Positions 35,178 through 47,966 of a DNA stretch of 64,000 nucleotides are shown here, piece by piece. The position numbers were made by a program, and so were the translations under genes. Source of the DNA: Lyophyllum atratum (taxonomy: Eukaryota > Basidiomycota > Agaricomycetes > Agaricales > Lyophyllaceae); assembly GCA_014905825.1 (NCBI GenBank), contig JACGCN010000008.1, positions 1,736,001-1,800,000 of the forward strand. Reading direction: 5' to 3'. Position 1 is the stretch's first letter; every line of letters begins with the position of its first letter. The notes under the pieces were generated by a model. That model saw only the letters and a list, made by a program, of their open reading frames with translations. It had not been told where the DNA came from and ran no database searches.

Positions 35178-38100
35178 TTAGCAAGCGTTTTCGCAGCACC
35201 CGTGATCGAGACCACCACAAAGAGAGCATACGTGTTCGCGTCGACATTCGTCACCATAAATGCAGATATCGCTGTGGAGATTGAAGTAGTAGCAGATGGG
35301 ATCACCTGAGGAGGCGATAACAAGCCCGTCTTGCCAAGTGGCATAGCTGTTCCATGTTCCCTCGCACTCAATCGCCTTGTGACCGTCTTCTCCACAAATG
35401 AAACAGAGGCACGGTTCGTCCTCTGTCGTCGAAGGGGAAGGACTGGGATGGTAGTACAAGGGAGCAGGAGAGCTGATACGGTGACGTATGGTTGGCTGCA
35501 GCTCTCGTGTTCTGGGTGTTTCTTGGCCGTAGACTCTGTGGTCGTAGATTCTCGAAACCACGGGCCTTGCAAGCTGCGAAATGTCTGCTGAGACCTGTGT
35601 GAAATCATCGAAAAATCATACCTACCTCGCGGTGTTCCGGTATGTGAAATTTTCTACCTACGTTAGCCGCTGTGATGGCTTCTGCAATCTCACTTGCTGT
35701 GGCACCCGGAGGGATACTAGCAGAAGACGGTATTCCCAGCTTAGACCCGCCTCTTGGCGCAAGTACTGTCTTATCGGGATGATGAATGCCACTGCGCGTT
35801 GTAGGTGGGGTGGGGACAGTGACAGTCACCGGTTGTCCTGAAGTCGTCGACCCAACGGCTGCTGCTGGTGCTATAGCGCTTGCCACCGCAAAAGAAGAGA
35901 AAGTAGATGACCGTTCGGCTGATGACGCTGCGGTCAGCAACTGCCCTGATGCGATTCTTGACATCACCGCAGTTTTTGGTGATTGCTGGCGAGAACTCAT
36001 TGTCCGCGCGCCGGCAGCGACTTGCGAAACGACAACCGCAGTTGGGCTATTAGTAGGCGGAATATGACCCGAAGCGATCATTGTAATTACGGCTGCAACT
36101 GGCGCCGGAGATTCCACTTCGGTAGATGTGGAGACATGCTTGTCTCTGTTTGAAGAGACAGCTGGATGACGGACGATACTAGAATCTGCGCTATCTGACT
36201 GAGCAGCTGACGACGACATTTGTTTCCTTGGTGAAGGAACCAAACTGTCAGTGATGGGGGGCGTCATAATGGCCGCTACTGGTCTGGCAGCTTGCCTCGT
36301 CGAAGGTTTCATCAACGCCGGAGATGGTATTGCCTGCATACTCGAGATGGTATGCCGTACATTTGTATTTCTGGCGACGGTAGCAACATGTGCAGTTGGA
36401 GACGAGGCGGGAGGTGCAGATGAAGGCGTTGACCCAGCTCCTTCTCGCAAAATCATTGGCGCAGCTAGCTTTATGAAACTCTGGGGAGGTATTGGATGGG
36501 AACTGGGGCATCTCATGTCGGCTCTCTCGATTGACGGCTCTGGTTTCAAGACAGGAGCAGTTTGTAACAATACTTCGGCTTTGATATGATAGGATGGTTC
36601 GGTACGGGTGCTCGAGGATAGACCTTGGACGCACTCGCGTGGTGGCGTCAGAGGCGGTGGAGACGGGTGCGAAAGGTTGACCTCTGGGCTTTGGGAACGC
36701 TTCTTGATGACTACAATGGGCTTTATATCTTCGTCAATTAGTTCAACCTTCACCCTTTTGCTTTGACGATCTTCGAGAGCACTGGCATCAGTGTCGGACT
36801 CTCTTTTCTGTGGGATTGCGAGCATCTCCTAAGGACAATCAACATCTGGGATATCCTTCGCTTTGACGGAAAGGTCGAACCTGGGGCACATCGATCAGGG
36901 ATGCAGAAGCAGTCCTTGTTCGAGTTAAGCACTAGAAGGTAGCATTGGAGGCCTTTTAGATAAAGAAGAGTGCGATAACTGCGTTTATCTCACTCTCGAT
37001 GGATCGTCGATGATCTCGATATCACTATCCTCTTCGCTTGGGTCATGCTAAGTAGAAGCGCGGCATTCCAACAAATTGCCGGCAGGTTCTGAATAATGGT
37101 ACGAACCTTCACGGCCACCCTTGATGTGCTTCTGGTCCCATCCCTCCTTCGTGGCTCTAAGAGAGGAGGCTAATCATACTGCTGTTGGTGACTCGGGCAT
37201 TATTCAACGCTAATAGTTCTCGGTTACCTCCGACTTTATCTGTTTGGAGAGGAAAACAAAGAATGAGTAAACGTAACCTAGAAACTCCCTGAGAAACTCA
37301 CCAAGGATGGAGCCTCCAGGATCTCGACGTCGCTTTCTTCGCTCGTTGGGTCTGGCTTATTGATGATGTCCTTGAATATTGTTACGGTGTTTTAAGATAA
37401 TAGAACTGACCTTGACTGTGGTTGTAGTCATAACGTTAGCAGAGTTTCCGCCGCCTCTCGTTCCCTCAACGGGATTCGAGACATCTCTCTGTAAGATTGT
37501 TAGATGCGTCAAAGGCATCCCTGAACCTTTGTTACGGACCTGAATCCGCTCTAGCTGTCGCTCGAGATCCCGCACCTTCGACGCTTGCGCTTCCGAAAGG
37601 GATGTGAGAGTCGCTACCTCTGTCCTTTTTCGCGAAAGTTCCTCTTGAAACTTGTCCCGCTCCTTCTTGACATCAATCAACTCTCCTTCCAGATCCTTCA
37701 CATGAATTCGTAGTCTCGCAATCGCTGACGAAGTTGGATCCATTGGAGCTCCAGGCCGAACGCGTTGGGAAGGGGTAGCGATGATGGTGGCCCAGGTTCG
37801 CCTTTGAATGGAAAATCCGCGCCGGCATCCGCAATTTGAATTCAGACATATAGAAAATGGTGATAAGAACAAAAACTCACGTGCTTGACGCGTCGCAAAA
37901 CATTTGCATGTGTTTGGCAAGTCCTCTATACAATTACTTGTCCAAGGCGTGAACCGATAAAGGTATTGGGCTAGAATGCCCTGAGGATTGGAGCCTTTTA
38001 AAGACGAAGGACGTAAGACGTGCACGGGGCGATAGGTCTCACGAAGAACTTACGGGAGGCAGGAGTGTTCGCACCAGAAGTGGCGGCGGACACACTGGGT

Positions 38101-38334
38101 TGAGCTGACGTCTTCTTCACTGCCTCCTTCTTTTTCGACGTTCCGAACCAGTCCTTGAACTCCCGCGCCTCGTCACCATCAAGAGTTTTGAAAATCATTC
38201 GCTTTGGCTCGTTCCTGCAGGATCTCGTCGATTGTGCGGGTATCCCGCTTCACCGTGTTGAGCTTGGTCAAAGTATTGGGCATAGCAGCTATCCACTCCT
38301 TGACCGACTTCGACGATCCAGATGAATCAGCCAT
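35178..38334 (-). CDS. Coiled-coil / SUMO-interaction / CCHC-CCCH zinc-finger protein (one or two genes), possibly frameshifted
   Basis: Unrecognised nuclear-type protein, provisionally one gene. The 5' exon begins MADSSGSSKSVKEWIAAMPN (38334). A charged coiled coil (LRIHVKDLEGELIDVKKERD, ending LERQLERIQ) lies at about 37735-37550. Two acidic hydrophobic motifs follow, ESDVEILEAP (about 37330) and EDSDIEIIDDP (about 37030), which look like SUMO-interaction motifs. The large exon 36825-35626 is Ser/Pro/Ala-rich. The last exon (35594-35178) holds a knuckle CFICGEDGHKAIEC and a terminal CCCH-like segment ending HVCSLCGGLDHGCCENAC. Odd points: around 38170 the frame breaks between AKANDFQNS and LDGDEAREFKDWF, and the last intron would be only 31 nt. 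These could be sequence error, decay or wrong joins. Exons between 37000 and 36825 are not resolved, so two separate genes is the main alternative. Confidence 0.45.
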
Positions 38335-38474
38335 GCTTGGGCTAGAATGCCCTGAGGACTGGAGCCTTCCATGTAGCCTCCGCAGTTAAAATTAGAGCGC
38401 AAACGAGGCTAGTAGCGACAGAGAGTATCGCAAGGAATGGATTGTACAATATACAGTGATCTTTCTAAATATGG

Positions 38475-40234
38475 TCAGCTCTGCGCGCGCATCGACCTCA
38501 ACTGCGCCATCTCGATATCACTTAGCGATGATTGTCCTAGCGGGAGGATGATACTGCGCGATCTGGCCGTAACATGTGAGCGGGTAGCGGGCTTCTCGGA
38601 TGATCGAGCACGCTCCAACTCCCTGTTCACCTCCCGAACGTTCAGAACTATACGGTTCCCCATCACGCATGATAGTGCAACTGAGAATCCGATAGGAATT
38701 TCCAGGAGATTTTGCTGCCACGCTCATAGTGAGTGTTACATCCTGAAAGAGAACAGGGCGAATTAAAGCATACCCGCGCGATTATCCACACAAGGAGATT
38801 TGTGAGGTACGTCGCAAACATTCTATGGAGAATTGGGTTCAATAAACTTACCTTTGGTTAGGTAAGAAGGTGACTTACACGAGGAAATAGAGTATCGAAT
38901 CACGTATGAGGATGCCAACAAGGTGCCGCCCTGAACGGAAATGCGAGCCGGACGACCTGAAGGTTTCGTACCCTTTATATAGCGCTAATCCGCAAAGTAA
39001 ACTCTCGAATGCCAGCATAGGGATCCAAAATGCGAAGAAGTGGGGTGAAATGTTCTTCGGAACGCAAAAGACTAAGCTTGAACTAAGCGGGACGGCAGAA
39101 GCTATTCCCCCCCAGAAGAATGAGCTTCACGTGGTTCCAACGAGAGTAGAGATTTTCGACGAACCTGTCATTTCAGATAGTACAGTTCCCATAACGGCTG
39201 CGGAGGCCGCCGTTGCAATGATAAAACAGCTCCCCATCAAAGCCAGGACCTTTTTGTTTAAAGAATACATAGCGTACAGCCGCATTTGTAAGATGACTGA
39301 GACGAATATTCGGGTCAGCAGGTGCAGCAGTGGCAATGTCGGGTTTCGGGACGAACTTTCTGAAATCATACATGCAATTAAACCGGTCCAGCCCTGCCAA
39401 CGAAAAAAGTGACGACCTGGGATGCAAAAAAATTAGTGACACCAGAAGTAGTCGTACTAAAGTGATGCCCACAGCTGATGAAGAGAAACGATTCTGTGAA
39501 TCAGTGCTGAAGTGACCGGAGGATCTCACTCACAACTAGAATAAAGGGTATGTATGTGAGTTGCGGTTCTAGCGCAACGGAACAAAGCGAATACTCACAG
39601 TGTTCGAAAAATCGGGAGAAAAAAGACCTAGATCAGGGCTACTTAGTTGCATGCCCACTTCGAAGCGCTGGAATGCCATACCGTATGTATTAACACTGTC
39701 ATATGGAAGGAACAGAGACATCAACGACAATGTTTACGCCATACTCGCAAACACAACTTACATGACCGATACCAACGCATAATAGCGATTCTATTAGAAT
39801 TGTAAGCGCTAACATGGTGCGATATCTTAAGTCGACTCACGATTATAAATAACCCCTTCCCCCAAGACCACGAACATTTCTGTAGTACCGCATTCGACGA
39901 GTGACCTTCGTGTGTTGATGGAAATTCTTACCCAGATCAATTCCACCTATTAAGGTCATTGAGCGAGAACTACATAGCGAAGGAAAGAGGAACTCACCTC
40001 CTGATCAAGCGTCACCACTCCATACAAAACATTGAGCTAGGCCCGGAACTGGAATGTGTGGAGAAAACATACGGTGATCATAAAGAATAATCGTACCAGA
40101 GGCGACTATAAGACGATGACGGTCATGGAAGCGTACAGTGCGAGTTTGGACAAGGACTCACGTTGCGAGTAGCGAATGGCCTGGATATCATGGACCGCGC
40201 TGGAGAAAGCGCTGATAGCATCCGCAAGGCTCAT
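38475..40234 (-). CDS. DUF6533-type seven-transmembrane protein, copy 2
   Basis: Second member of the DUF6533 family, with clear exon-by-exon matches from the ATG at 40234: MSLADAISAFSSAVHDIQAI, then LASGTIILYDH, LVTLDQE, VELIW, KCSWSWGKGLFII, NRYYALVSVM, VNTYGMAFQRFEVG, VSVILQMRLYAMYSLNKKVL (near 39300) and a C-terminal exon GNRIVLNVREVNRELERA (38666-38475) ending at a stop. Several exons are only 15-40 nt, which is why long open frames are lacking here. Helix order and the YDH..TLDQEVELIW and RLYAMY motifs agree with the family. Function unknown; seven-helix receptor or transporter-like. The middle exons between about 39640 and 39370 and between 39127 and 38666 are not fully defined. Confidence 0.7.
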
Positions 40235-42433
40235 TGGAGATAGTGACCTGTACCGACTCTATGCCGGGGAGTGTTCAGACGATGGGAAGGGGACCATCAG
40301 GGGACAAAATTTTCAGCGATCTGTCGTCTTTAAAATCGAACTGGAGACACCGACGTCGCTTCCCTAAAACTATGAAGACTGGGCTTCTTGGCCAGGCACG
40401 GGTGGAGAATATCGGCCATCCCTGTACCCCAGAACAGGTTACGGGGGGCCGCAATAAATTATACTCCTATCTTCCCGAATTTGGCAAAATAAAGGTTCAC
40501 GCCGAGGGCTTCTTTCTACTTAAGTGCACTAGCGGCCGGACTTCGGCCTCGGCCGTGGTGGATCTAACCTAGTACAAGGCGAGTCTGGATAAACGAAGGC
40601 GTTCGTGGGTGGCTATAGTTCCACGTCTGGTCGAGGAACGGGTTTGTGTGCGATATCGCGGGCTTCGTGAGGTTACGGTCAAGGGTTTCGTTTATTGTGT
40701 GGGGAATGTGATGCGTTTCTAAATTCTCGGCCATCTACGGTGATCAAATATGACATTTAGCTAAAATGAACAGGTAGGTACGCGAACGGGGGGACTTGCA
40801 AAACGCTTGGGCTTGAGGCCCATTAACGGAAAGTGAGTCGAGCGGCGAGCGCTATGTACGGCGACTCTGTATCCTTGGAATGCAGCGCTGAGGACAAAGC
40901 TCGGCGCCGGCATCATCCGCGATGGCAAAGAAGACGTGTAGCACCTTCTGATTCGAAAGCCAGCATGATCGCATACGCATGCTGCATCGGAATGTTACCA
41001 GCGCCTCTCCGATGCCATCGAGGAAGCCGGAACCGATGTACGGTGAGGAGTGGGAGTAGGAGCTAACTGATCGCAATCAACAAGAGTGAGAAGGAGATCC
41101 TGTCATCGGTTGTCATTTTGGACATAACGGAGACAGAGAGCGTCCAAGATTCTAGAAAGGTTTTACACACACTGTATGTATTTGCGCCCATGGAATCTAT
41201 CAGCTTCGATAAAATGATCAACCTGATACCTTCTACAAAACCACCCACAAACCCATGGATATCACACGCATCTGTGGGCGCTGACTACTCTGCTTCCCCA
41301 ATTCCGACCCACCCATTTCGGAAGGTCAGCAGTCTCGTAAACATGAGGCTGCGGGCTCATCGTCGCTTCCGAAACCGCGCTGAGTGGCGTCGTAACACTA
41401 ACAGTAGCTTGGGACGTTGTTATAGGAATGCCAAATCTCCAACTGGTAGGGGCGTACCTTCCGCAGAGAAATGCAGCTTCCACGCTTTGAGTCACGCCAC
41501 TAATCCACCCTCCCCCACGCCTCCTAACACCCCTTGATCTGGTGGTAGCATGAAATTTGAAATAGTCCCGAGGAAGTTGAGCAGGCTGAGCCTGAGGGAA
41601 TCAACGGTGCGACGGTCGGTGCCAATGAGATTGACTTTCAGTTTGACATAGCAACATGAGCGACATTCGGATGTGAAAGAAAAGAAGTTTAAGAAATCAG
41701 GAAGGCGACGGATGTGGAAGGTGAGAGACGTGGCGGTCGAGGCACGACGCGTGACGACGCGGTTCAAGCCACAACAAACAGAGATTTGCCATTTCGGGAA
41801 GCCTATCCAGAAAGCTGCGCCAGGGACAAGATTTTGGATCTGCCCACAAGGGATCCAAAACCATGGAACAAAGCGGCATAAACAGTGAGCGACTTTATTG
41901 ACCAGGAAGACCTACAAGGCATTCAGAACGTTGATTTAAATGTGACATTTCTCTTCCGATTTGCACACCATGGATGCTTATTGGCGGATATTGTCGCAAG
42001 TAGCTGTTAATGTCTCCATGCATCCAAGGTGAGACGAGCCAAAGACGCGTGGTATAACGATAGAGGCCGTAAATAGGGAGGAGGTTGGGATGCGACAGTC
42101 GGCCTCACAGTATAGCTTCTGTGGACAATTGCTATAGAGAGTCACGACCCGAAAATCGGTGATATGTTGCGAGGGACTGGGAGGTTCACCTTCAACCACC
42201 AGTGGACGTGAGACGTTTGCACCGGAGGCAAACATTGGGGCAGTTGAATTTCAGATGCCCTTGAGGCAGTCGATCCGTAGTTGGATGGCGGTTGTCATCG
42301 ATCATGTAAAATTGCCGAGTAGATTTTGCCGATGGATCGGGATCCGGCGCAATCTGACTGGTGTCGACAACTTGAAGTGATGGATGGCCGCGAGATAAAA
42401 TACAATCCTTGTTCCCCTTCCCCTCATTCAACA
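40235..42433. other. Long gene-poor region before the Plavaka transposase
   Basis: About 2.2 kb. Frames at 40234-40572 (+), 41118-41537 (+), 41767-41492 (-) and 42434-42192 (-) are short, overlap on both strands and show no domain. The left terminus of the Plavaka element is expected in the right half, but I could not pair terminal inverted repeats. Confidence 0.35.
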
Positions 42434-44683
42434 ATGGCTCCAGTCATATGTAACTGTACAATCTGCAGTACAAAGACTGTCACAATCCATGGGGTTCAAC
42501 AACCAGGACAGCAAGTTGATGCATCGACACGTTTGAAGCATGAGAAACGGGATAAACGGCCGGCATCACCCAAGCGGCGGAAGCGATCACCATCCCCAGG
42601 CTCTGTGACGAAACGTTCTAGAGATTCCAATGCTCCCAAAGGTGGGCCGCGAATTTTGGTGATCGGTGGTCCCGACTGATGATTATTTAGAAATTGACTT
42701 TCCTGTAGCGCTCATTGTGAAGATGGTCTGTGTTCTTGTCACCTGGCTCCACATCAGAGCCGGTATGAGCCGTTCTGTCGCCAATACAATCCTACGCGCA
42801 GTACAACTTATCATTTCCACGACTCTCTACCTCATTGAGGTGTCTCTTTCTTCCTCTGGGGTCTATGTCAAGCTTTCGAACATCAAAATTCCTCGTGATG
42901 TACGTACAGCTTACCAGCTCTACTGCACGGAACCAGAAATCATTCGAACAGCTTGCTGTCCTCGGTGCTTCTCTCTTTTCCCGAGGCCTATTCCTTGGAC
43001 ATGCCAGTGGAAGGCTTCTCCTAAATCTCATCCTTGCAATACAGAGCTATGGACATCTCAGAACACTCAGAGGGGCCCAAAATGGGTTCCACGACGCCTG
43101 TATACTACGCAGTCCTTTGATTCCTGGCTGCAGTTTTTTCTGTCTCGCAAGATCATTGAAGATAGCCTTGGAGAGACTTTTCGCCGGCGCATGGACCATC
43201 CACCTGCTGCTTTTGGTGCGACTATGGGTGACATTCAGGATAGTCCCGCATGGGGCGATTTGAATGGTTTCCAACAGTCACCGTATCATCTAGTATTTGG
43301 GATTTATATTGATTGGTTCAACCCTTTTACCAACAAAATAGCTGGTAGGTCGAAAAACAGCTGTCTAAACGCATCACTCATCATATGGGTAGGTAAAAAG
43401 GTTTCTTGTGGTGCTATTGTGCTCTACTGCTTGAATCTCCCGCCAAATCTCCGCTATCGACCGGAAAATACTTTTATTATTGGTCTCACACCTCCTCCCA
43501 ATCTTCCTGACACCACTACCATCTCCCATCTCCTTGAACCTGTCATTGCATCCGTCATCAAGTATGGCGTAGCACCAGGCCAACTTGTACCGACATTCCA
43601 TCATCCTGAGGGTATTCAGGTGCCAGTTAAAATTGCACCTCTCATTGCCGATCTTGAGGGCAGTCGCAAAACTGCTGGCTTCTTGGGGCACAGTGCCACG
43701 ATGTTCTGCTCGTTCTGCCTCTGTACCCAAGCTCAGATTGAAGACCTTGATCTTCAGTCCTGGCAAGTGCGTACTGGTGCACAGGTACGAGCGCAGGCAG
43801 AGGCGTGGCTAAATCTGATAACAAAAAGTGCTCGAGAGGCCCAGGAAACTGCGACTGGTGTCCGATGGACTCCACTGCATCGTCTGCCATACTGGGATCC
43901 TGTCAAACACGTCGTACTAGGGTTTATGCATAACTGGCTCGAAGGTGTCTTGAAACACCATCTTCGTGTACTTTGGGGTATTGGACGGGATGAGAAGGAC
44001 ACAGAGAAAGCTGAAGAGATAGAAAAGGATGAGCGGTGGACCGATGCCGATGAATCAGATTCTGCTGACGAGCTGGGTTATCTTCTTCAAGAGGCAGCTG
44101 AAAATAATCTCGCAGCTGCTATGGCAATGCAGCCTACACCACCACCTGTATCTCCCTCACTATCTTCCTTGAGTCTATCTGACCCTTCGGGCTCATCCTC
44201 ATCATCAACACCTACGGCAACAGAATTTCGTCCAAATCCCTATGCGTTTAACTTCGACGATGACGATGACGACAACGATTCTGACTATACTCCCCTGGAT
44301 ACATCATCTTCTTTCGCCTTCACAGACACTCAGCTCCAGGCTATCAGGAATTGTATTCGTGATGTCACTCTTCCGACATGGGTACAACGACCACCCATTA
44401 ATCTTGGTGAACCCACCCACGGAAAGCTCAAAGCTCAGGAATACCTTTTACGTGCGAGTATGGGCCATTGCAAGCATGGCGTGGCCGAGATCTAGATCTG
44501 GGGGTTCCAAGTACAGACAACGAATTACATAATCATACCCCGACTCCGAGTCTGTGTAACTGTTCTGTTTGTGCTTTTGCATTTGTTTTTCATCCTCCTG
44601 TATTAGCTGCTGCAGCCCATACTACTAGTCATTGTATAACTTGCTAGCCTATATCGGCACATCACATCCTGACACGCATAGCC

Positions 44684-46790
44684 ATGGCTTCTTTGTCGAC
44701 TCAGGAACAGCCCGTGACGGTGAATGGTAAACTTGACATACATGTGAGTGGCCTCGTTATTCATGAAAACCTCATGCTATTCATATAGCTAATCAGACTC
44801 GCGTGGCCTCACAGTACTCTAGTCAAAGAAGGCCAAGACCCTCAAAGCGCTCGAATGGTGCAAGAAGTCCGTGACTGCACTCGAGTCGTACCTCACCACT
44901 ATGCACATTCAATATGTCGATGTGATGCAGGTGGGAACATTGTCAAGGAGTACAACGTGACAGCGGGGAAGCTCGACAACCGTGTGTTGGAACTTGAGAA
45001 GGAACTTTCTGATATCGAAGAAGAGATACCGGAGGAACAGACGAAGCTTGGGGGGCAGGCAGGGTGCTTGAGGACCATCTTGGTATCCAGGTGGCTATTG
45101 GAGTCTTTGCTGAGGTGGAGGGTGAGGTGGGAATTGCTTTGATCTATGGTACGTCTGGTATCTTGAATTTTTTGCTTAACATTACAAGTACAGCAGTATA
45201 TGTTGCATCGTGGAACGTGGGATACAATATACGTGTTGATATGAAGACGAAGGAGGAACAGGTGACATTGATCTACAAAGCCGCATTACACAGAGCACTG
45301 GCGAGGTAGGTGACTCACATTTCATGATATCACAATACCTAACTTGAGCCACACAGGATTCTCACTGATGCTCGAACACCTACATTCAGTGTTAGCGTGC
45401 CTACCCTGGACCCCTAGAATCTCTCAATCTCCAAGCCACGCCTGCTATTCCCGTCCCGCCTCCAGCTCCAGCGCCAGTCTTCTCCGCTGGCGTGGTATAC
45501 TGTAGTGTTTCGACCTACTCTTCAAGGGGTGTTACGCGTTACGAAAAACTTGATCTCTTCACCTCTTCAAGGGTTCGATTTCAGCGTTACGAACAGGTAA
45601 ATCTCTTCATGCCACATTTGGACAACCAGTGCTGAGTGACGATTAATAGAGTACCTATTCTTATTTTATAGTGGAGAATTTTGCGATTTTCGACCGGAAT
45701 TTTTTTGGGCCGTAACGCTCTTCAAAACATTTTGTTATGCGTTACGAAGGTGAAAATCTCTTCATATCATGGCCTATGTTACGCGTTACGTGAAGACTAG
45801 GTCGAAACACTACAGTACCTGAGTGCATCTCTGATTTTGTGAGAAGTAAAGAATCAGCTCATTCCGCACCACCAGTAATACCCCACTCTACCCCCGTGAT
45901 CTCATCCAAAGGCAACGTCAGCGCCATGTTTGAATTTCCAGGGCTTATCACCATCCCGAGCGATGGTGTCGTGCACAACATCACGATCGTGTGGCTCAAA
46001 CTCGACGCAACGATGTCATGAGTCTGTGTTCCGAAGAAGCACACCAAGACACATTTGAGTGTACGGCTGTTCTTTCTCTCAACATGTGACGTCTGCTAAA
46101 TGGTTTATTGGCTGCAGGAAAAGATTAAGAATGCCTCGCAGTATATTCGGTTGAGCGGGACTGGAAGTGTCTATTTCAACGGTAGCTTCATCTCCCGCTA
46201 TGAAGTGCCCGCTGTCGGCCCCGACAAAAGCTTCGACTGTCCATTGGGGTAAGAATTACACCAGGCTACATATGCACAATGTTAACCCCACGCTCCCAGG
46301 CTCGATCCCTCCATCCGTGTCACCTACCACCCTCAGACAAAGAAACAGTCAAAGAATGGTTTCTACACCAAGACCACGATGCACATCTTCTTGCAGCACA
46401 TCACCGTGTTCAACACCAAGACCTCCCCGATTGAGGGCGTCAGGATCCTCAGCCATATCCAGTGTCGGAGGACGTGCGGATCCAGGTGAACCTCATCAAC
46501 CCGCCGCTCACGTGCCCAAGTGTCTCCTCTGGGAGTAGCAGTGCGGAGCCCTCGTCTTCTGTGTTGGAGGGCGCAAGGAAGCCAGTGGCTGTGGGGAAGG
46601 GGATTACTGTGGCGTGGGAGGGGGCGGAGGATGGGGATATGGACGGGGAGAGGGTGGGGAGGGATGGGAAGGTGGGCTGGGTGTGTCTGGTGCCACTGGG
46701 GGGAAGGCGATTTTGGTGTTGCAGTGGGAGGTAGTTGCGTCTGCGAGGACGGATCTGGTGGGGATGATGTTAGCGGTGTGCTATCCATAG
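44684..46790 (+). pseudogene. Decayed DUF4139 (mucoidy-inhibitor-like) gene inside the Plavaka transposase
   Basis: Recognisable copy of a fungal DUF4140/DUF4139 protein gene, including introns. It starts MASLSTQEQPVTVNGKLDI (44684) and contains KTLKALEWCKKSVTALESYL, TAGKLDNRVLELEKELSDIE, GIQVAIGVFAEVEGEVGIAL, YVASWNVGYNIRVDMKTKEE, FPGLITIPSDGVVHNITIV, TVFNTKTSPIEGV and ILVLQWEVVASARTDLVG (near 46780). Lesions: a 1-nt loss after YKAA (about 45280) shifts the frame; a TAG replaces the Trp expected after VPTLDP (about 45417); a TGA follows ATMS (about 46020) where Trp is expected; other shifts are near 44930 and 45065. A MITE sits in the linker. Function in fungi is unknown; this copy cannot make the full protein. 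Confidence 0.78.
45500..45815. mobile_element. MITE with perfect 18-bp terminal inverted repeats, TA target
   Basis: 316-bp non-coding element. Left end CTGTAGTGTTTCGACCTA; right end is its exact reverse complement TAGGTCGAAACACTACAG. TA flanks both ends (45498-45499 and 45816-45817), giving a Tc1/mariner-type footprint. Subterminal GTTACGCGTTACG-like blocks occur inverted near both ends, and the interior repeats CTCTTCA and TTACG. No transposase is encoded, so it must be mobilised in trans. It lies inside the DUF4139 pseudogene. Confidence 0.9.
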
Positions 46791-47966
46791 TGTTTCACAG
46801 GTAGATGAAGCCTATGGTAGTAAGTAAGTAAGGGATTGTAATCGTACGAAGAGTCGTATCTACACTTCGTTTATCGTGAAGAGGTGTTGTACAACACTAC
46901 ACTTCTGGTGTTAAGATTCCAAGTAGAGATATAACTTTTTGATTAGAACTTCAAGACAACATCAGAACAACAAACAGCTTTTATAAAATCCCACCCCATG
47001 TCGCAAACGAGAAGTCGCTTCAGATCGCAGAGGCGGGAGAGACCCTATCATATGACTCCAAAGCAGGTCCTCCGATTTGAGAGCAACAAGTGTGGGCTGA
47101 AAATTAAAACAGTGGGCAATATGGGGGCTTGGACGACACGGACTGTGCATCCCACCCACCTCACCGCAGCCTGAGATCAGAACATTGAATACAAAGATGG
47201 GGAATTGATATTAAAATGAGCCAAGAAGTATCCACAGTGAATGGGTCAACACAAAGATGGAAGTAACACTGAGATTCTGACTGTCAACCTTTTTCGTCCT
47301 CGAGGAGCACACTACAACATGATTTTTGCCCACGAGAGATGTCTTGGACCAACTGAGCACAATTGCAACCTTGAGCTCTGAGTCTTGTTCATCACCAGCC
47401 TGTCGTATGGCCGTCTTGAACCAATGCCTCTGCCGGAATTCCGTCTCCTCCCAGGCCATCCAAAGTAGAGTTAAGATTGCAGATGAGAAAATCAGAGGCC
47501 TTTACGTAGGGCACTGCAGGTGATAAGTGCGCAAACCAAGCTAATTTAAATTACGGGCTCCACAATGGAGCGCGGCAGGGTTGTCAATATCCGATTGAAG
47601 CACATAAGCATAAATGCCACCAAGAAACAGCCCATTCTCGTAAGTATAAATAAGTCTGCTGTCATGTCAGATCTCATGGAAGTCACGAAGGTAAGGGGTT
47701 GTGCTTACGCCCATGTGAGAAGAGGGTAAGTGAGGCTGTAAATACTAGCCAATTCCTTAACACCACGGACAGGATGCTCTCTGTTCGGAGTCTGGGAAAT
47801 GAGAGTGTTACATAAACAATGGTACAGACCAGAAAAGTCACATGCAAACACGTGACCATGCTTCTTCAAAAATAAGCTTTTTTGAGGACATCTATAAATA
47901 GATTTTCAAATCCTCACCCAGAGATTTTTGTATAACCTCAATCTATAAATAGATCTCGGAACTCTT
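46791..47966. other. Non-coding right part of the insertion in the Plavaka transposase
   Basis: About 1.2 kb between the DUF4139 relic and the resumed transposase frame. It has short frames only. CTATAAATAGAT occurs twice (about 47891 and 47943) as a local repeat. No terminal structure was recognised. Confidence 0.35.

Noticed and set aside
40234..40572. Plus-strand 112-codon frame as a gene
   Set aside because: Its left part is antisense to the first exon of DUF6533 copy 2, which has family-specific motifs; no start context or domain.
44453..47966. Very long intron in the Plavaka transposase holding a nested gene
   Set aside because: A GTGCGAG donor-like sequence exists at the left join, but no AG acceptor restores the frame at LFTCIFPL; an insertion fits better.
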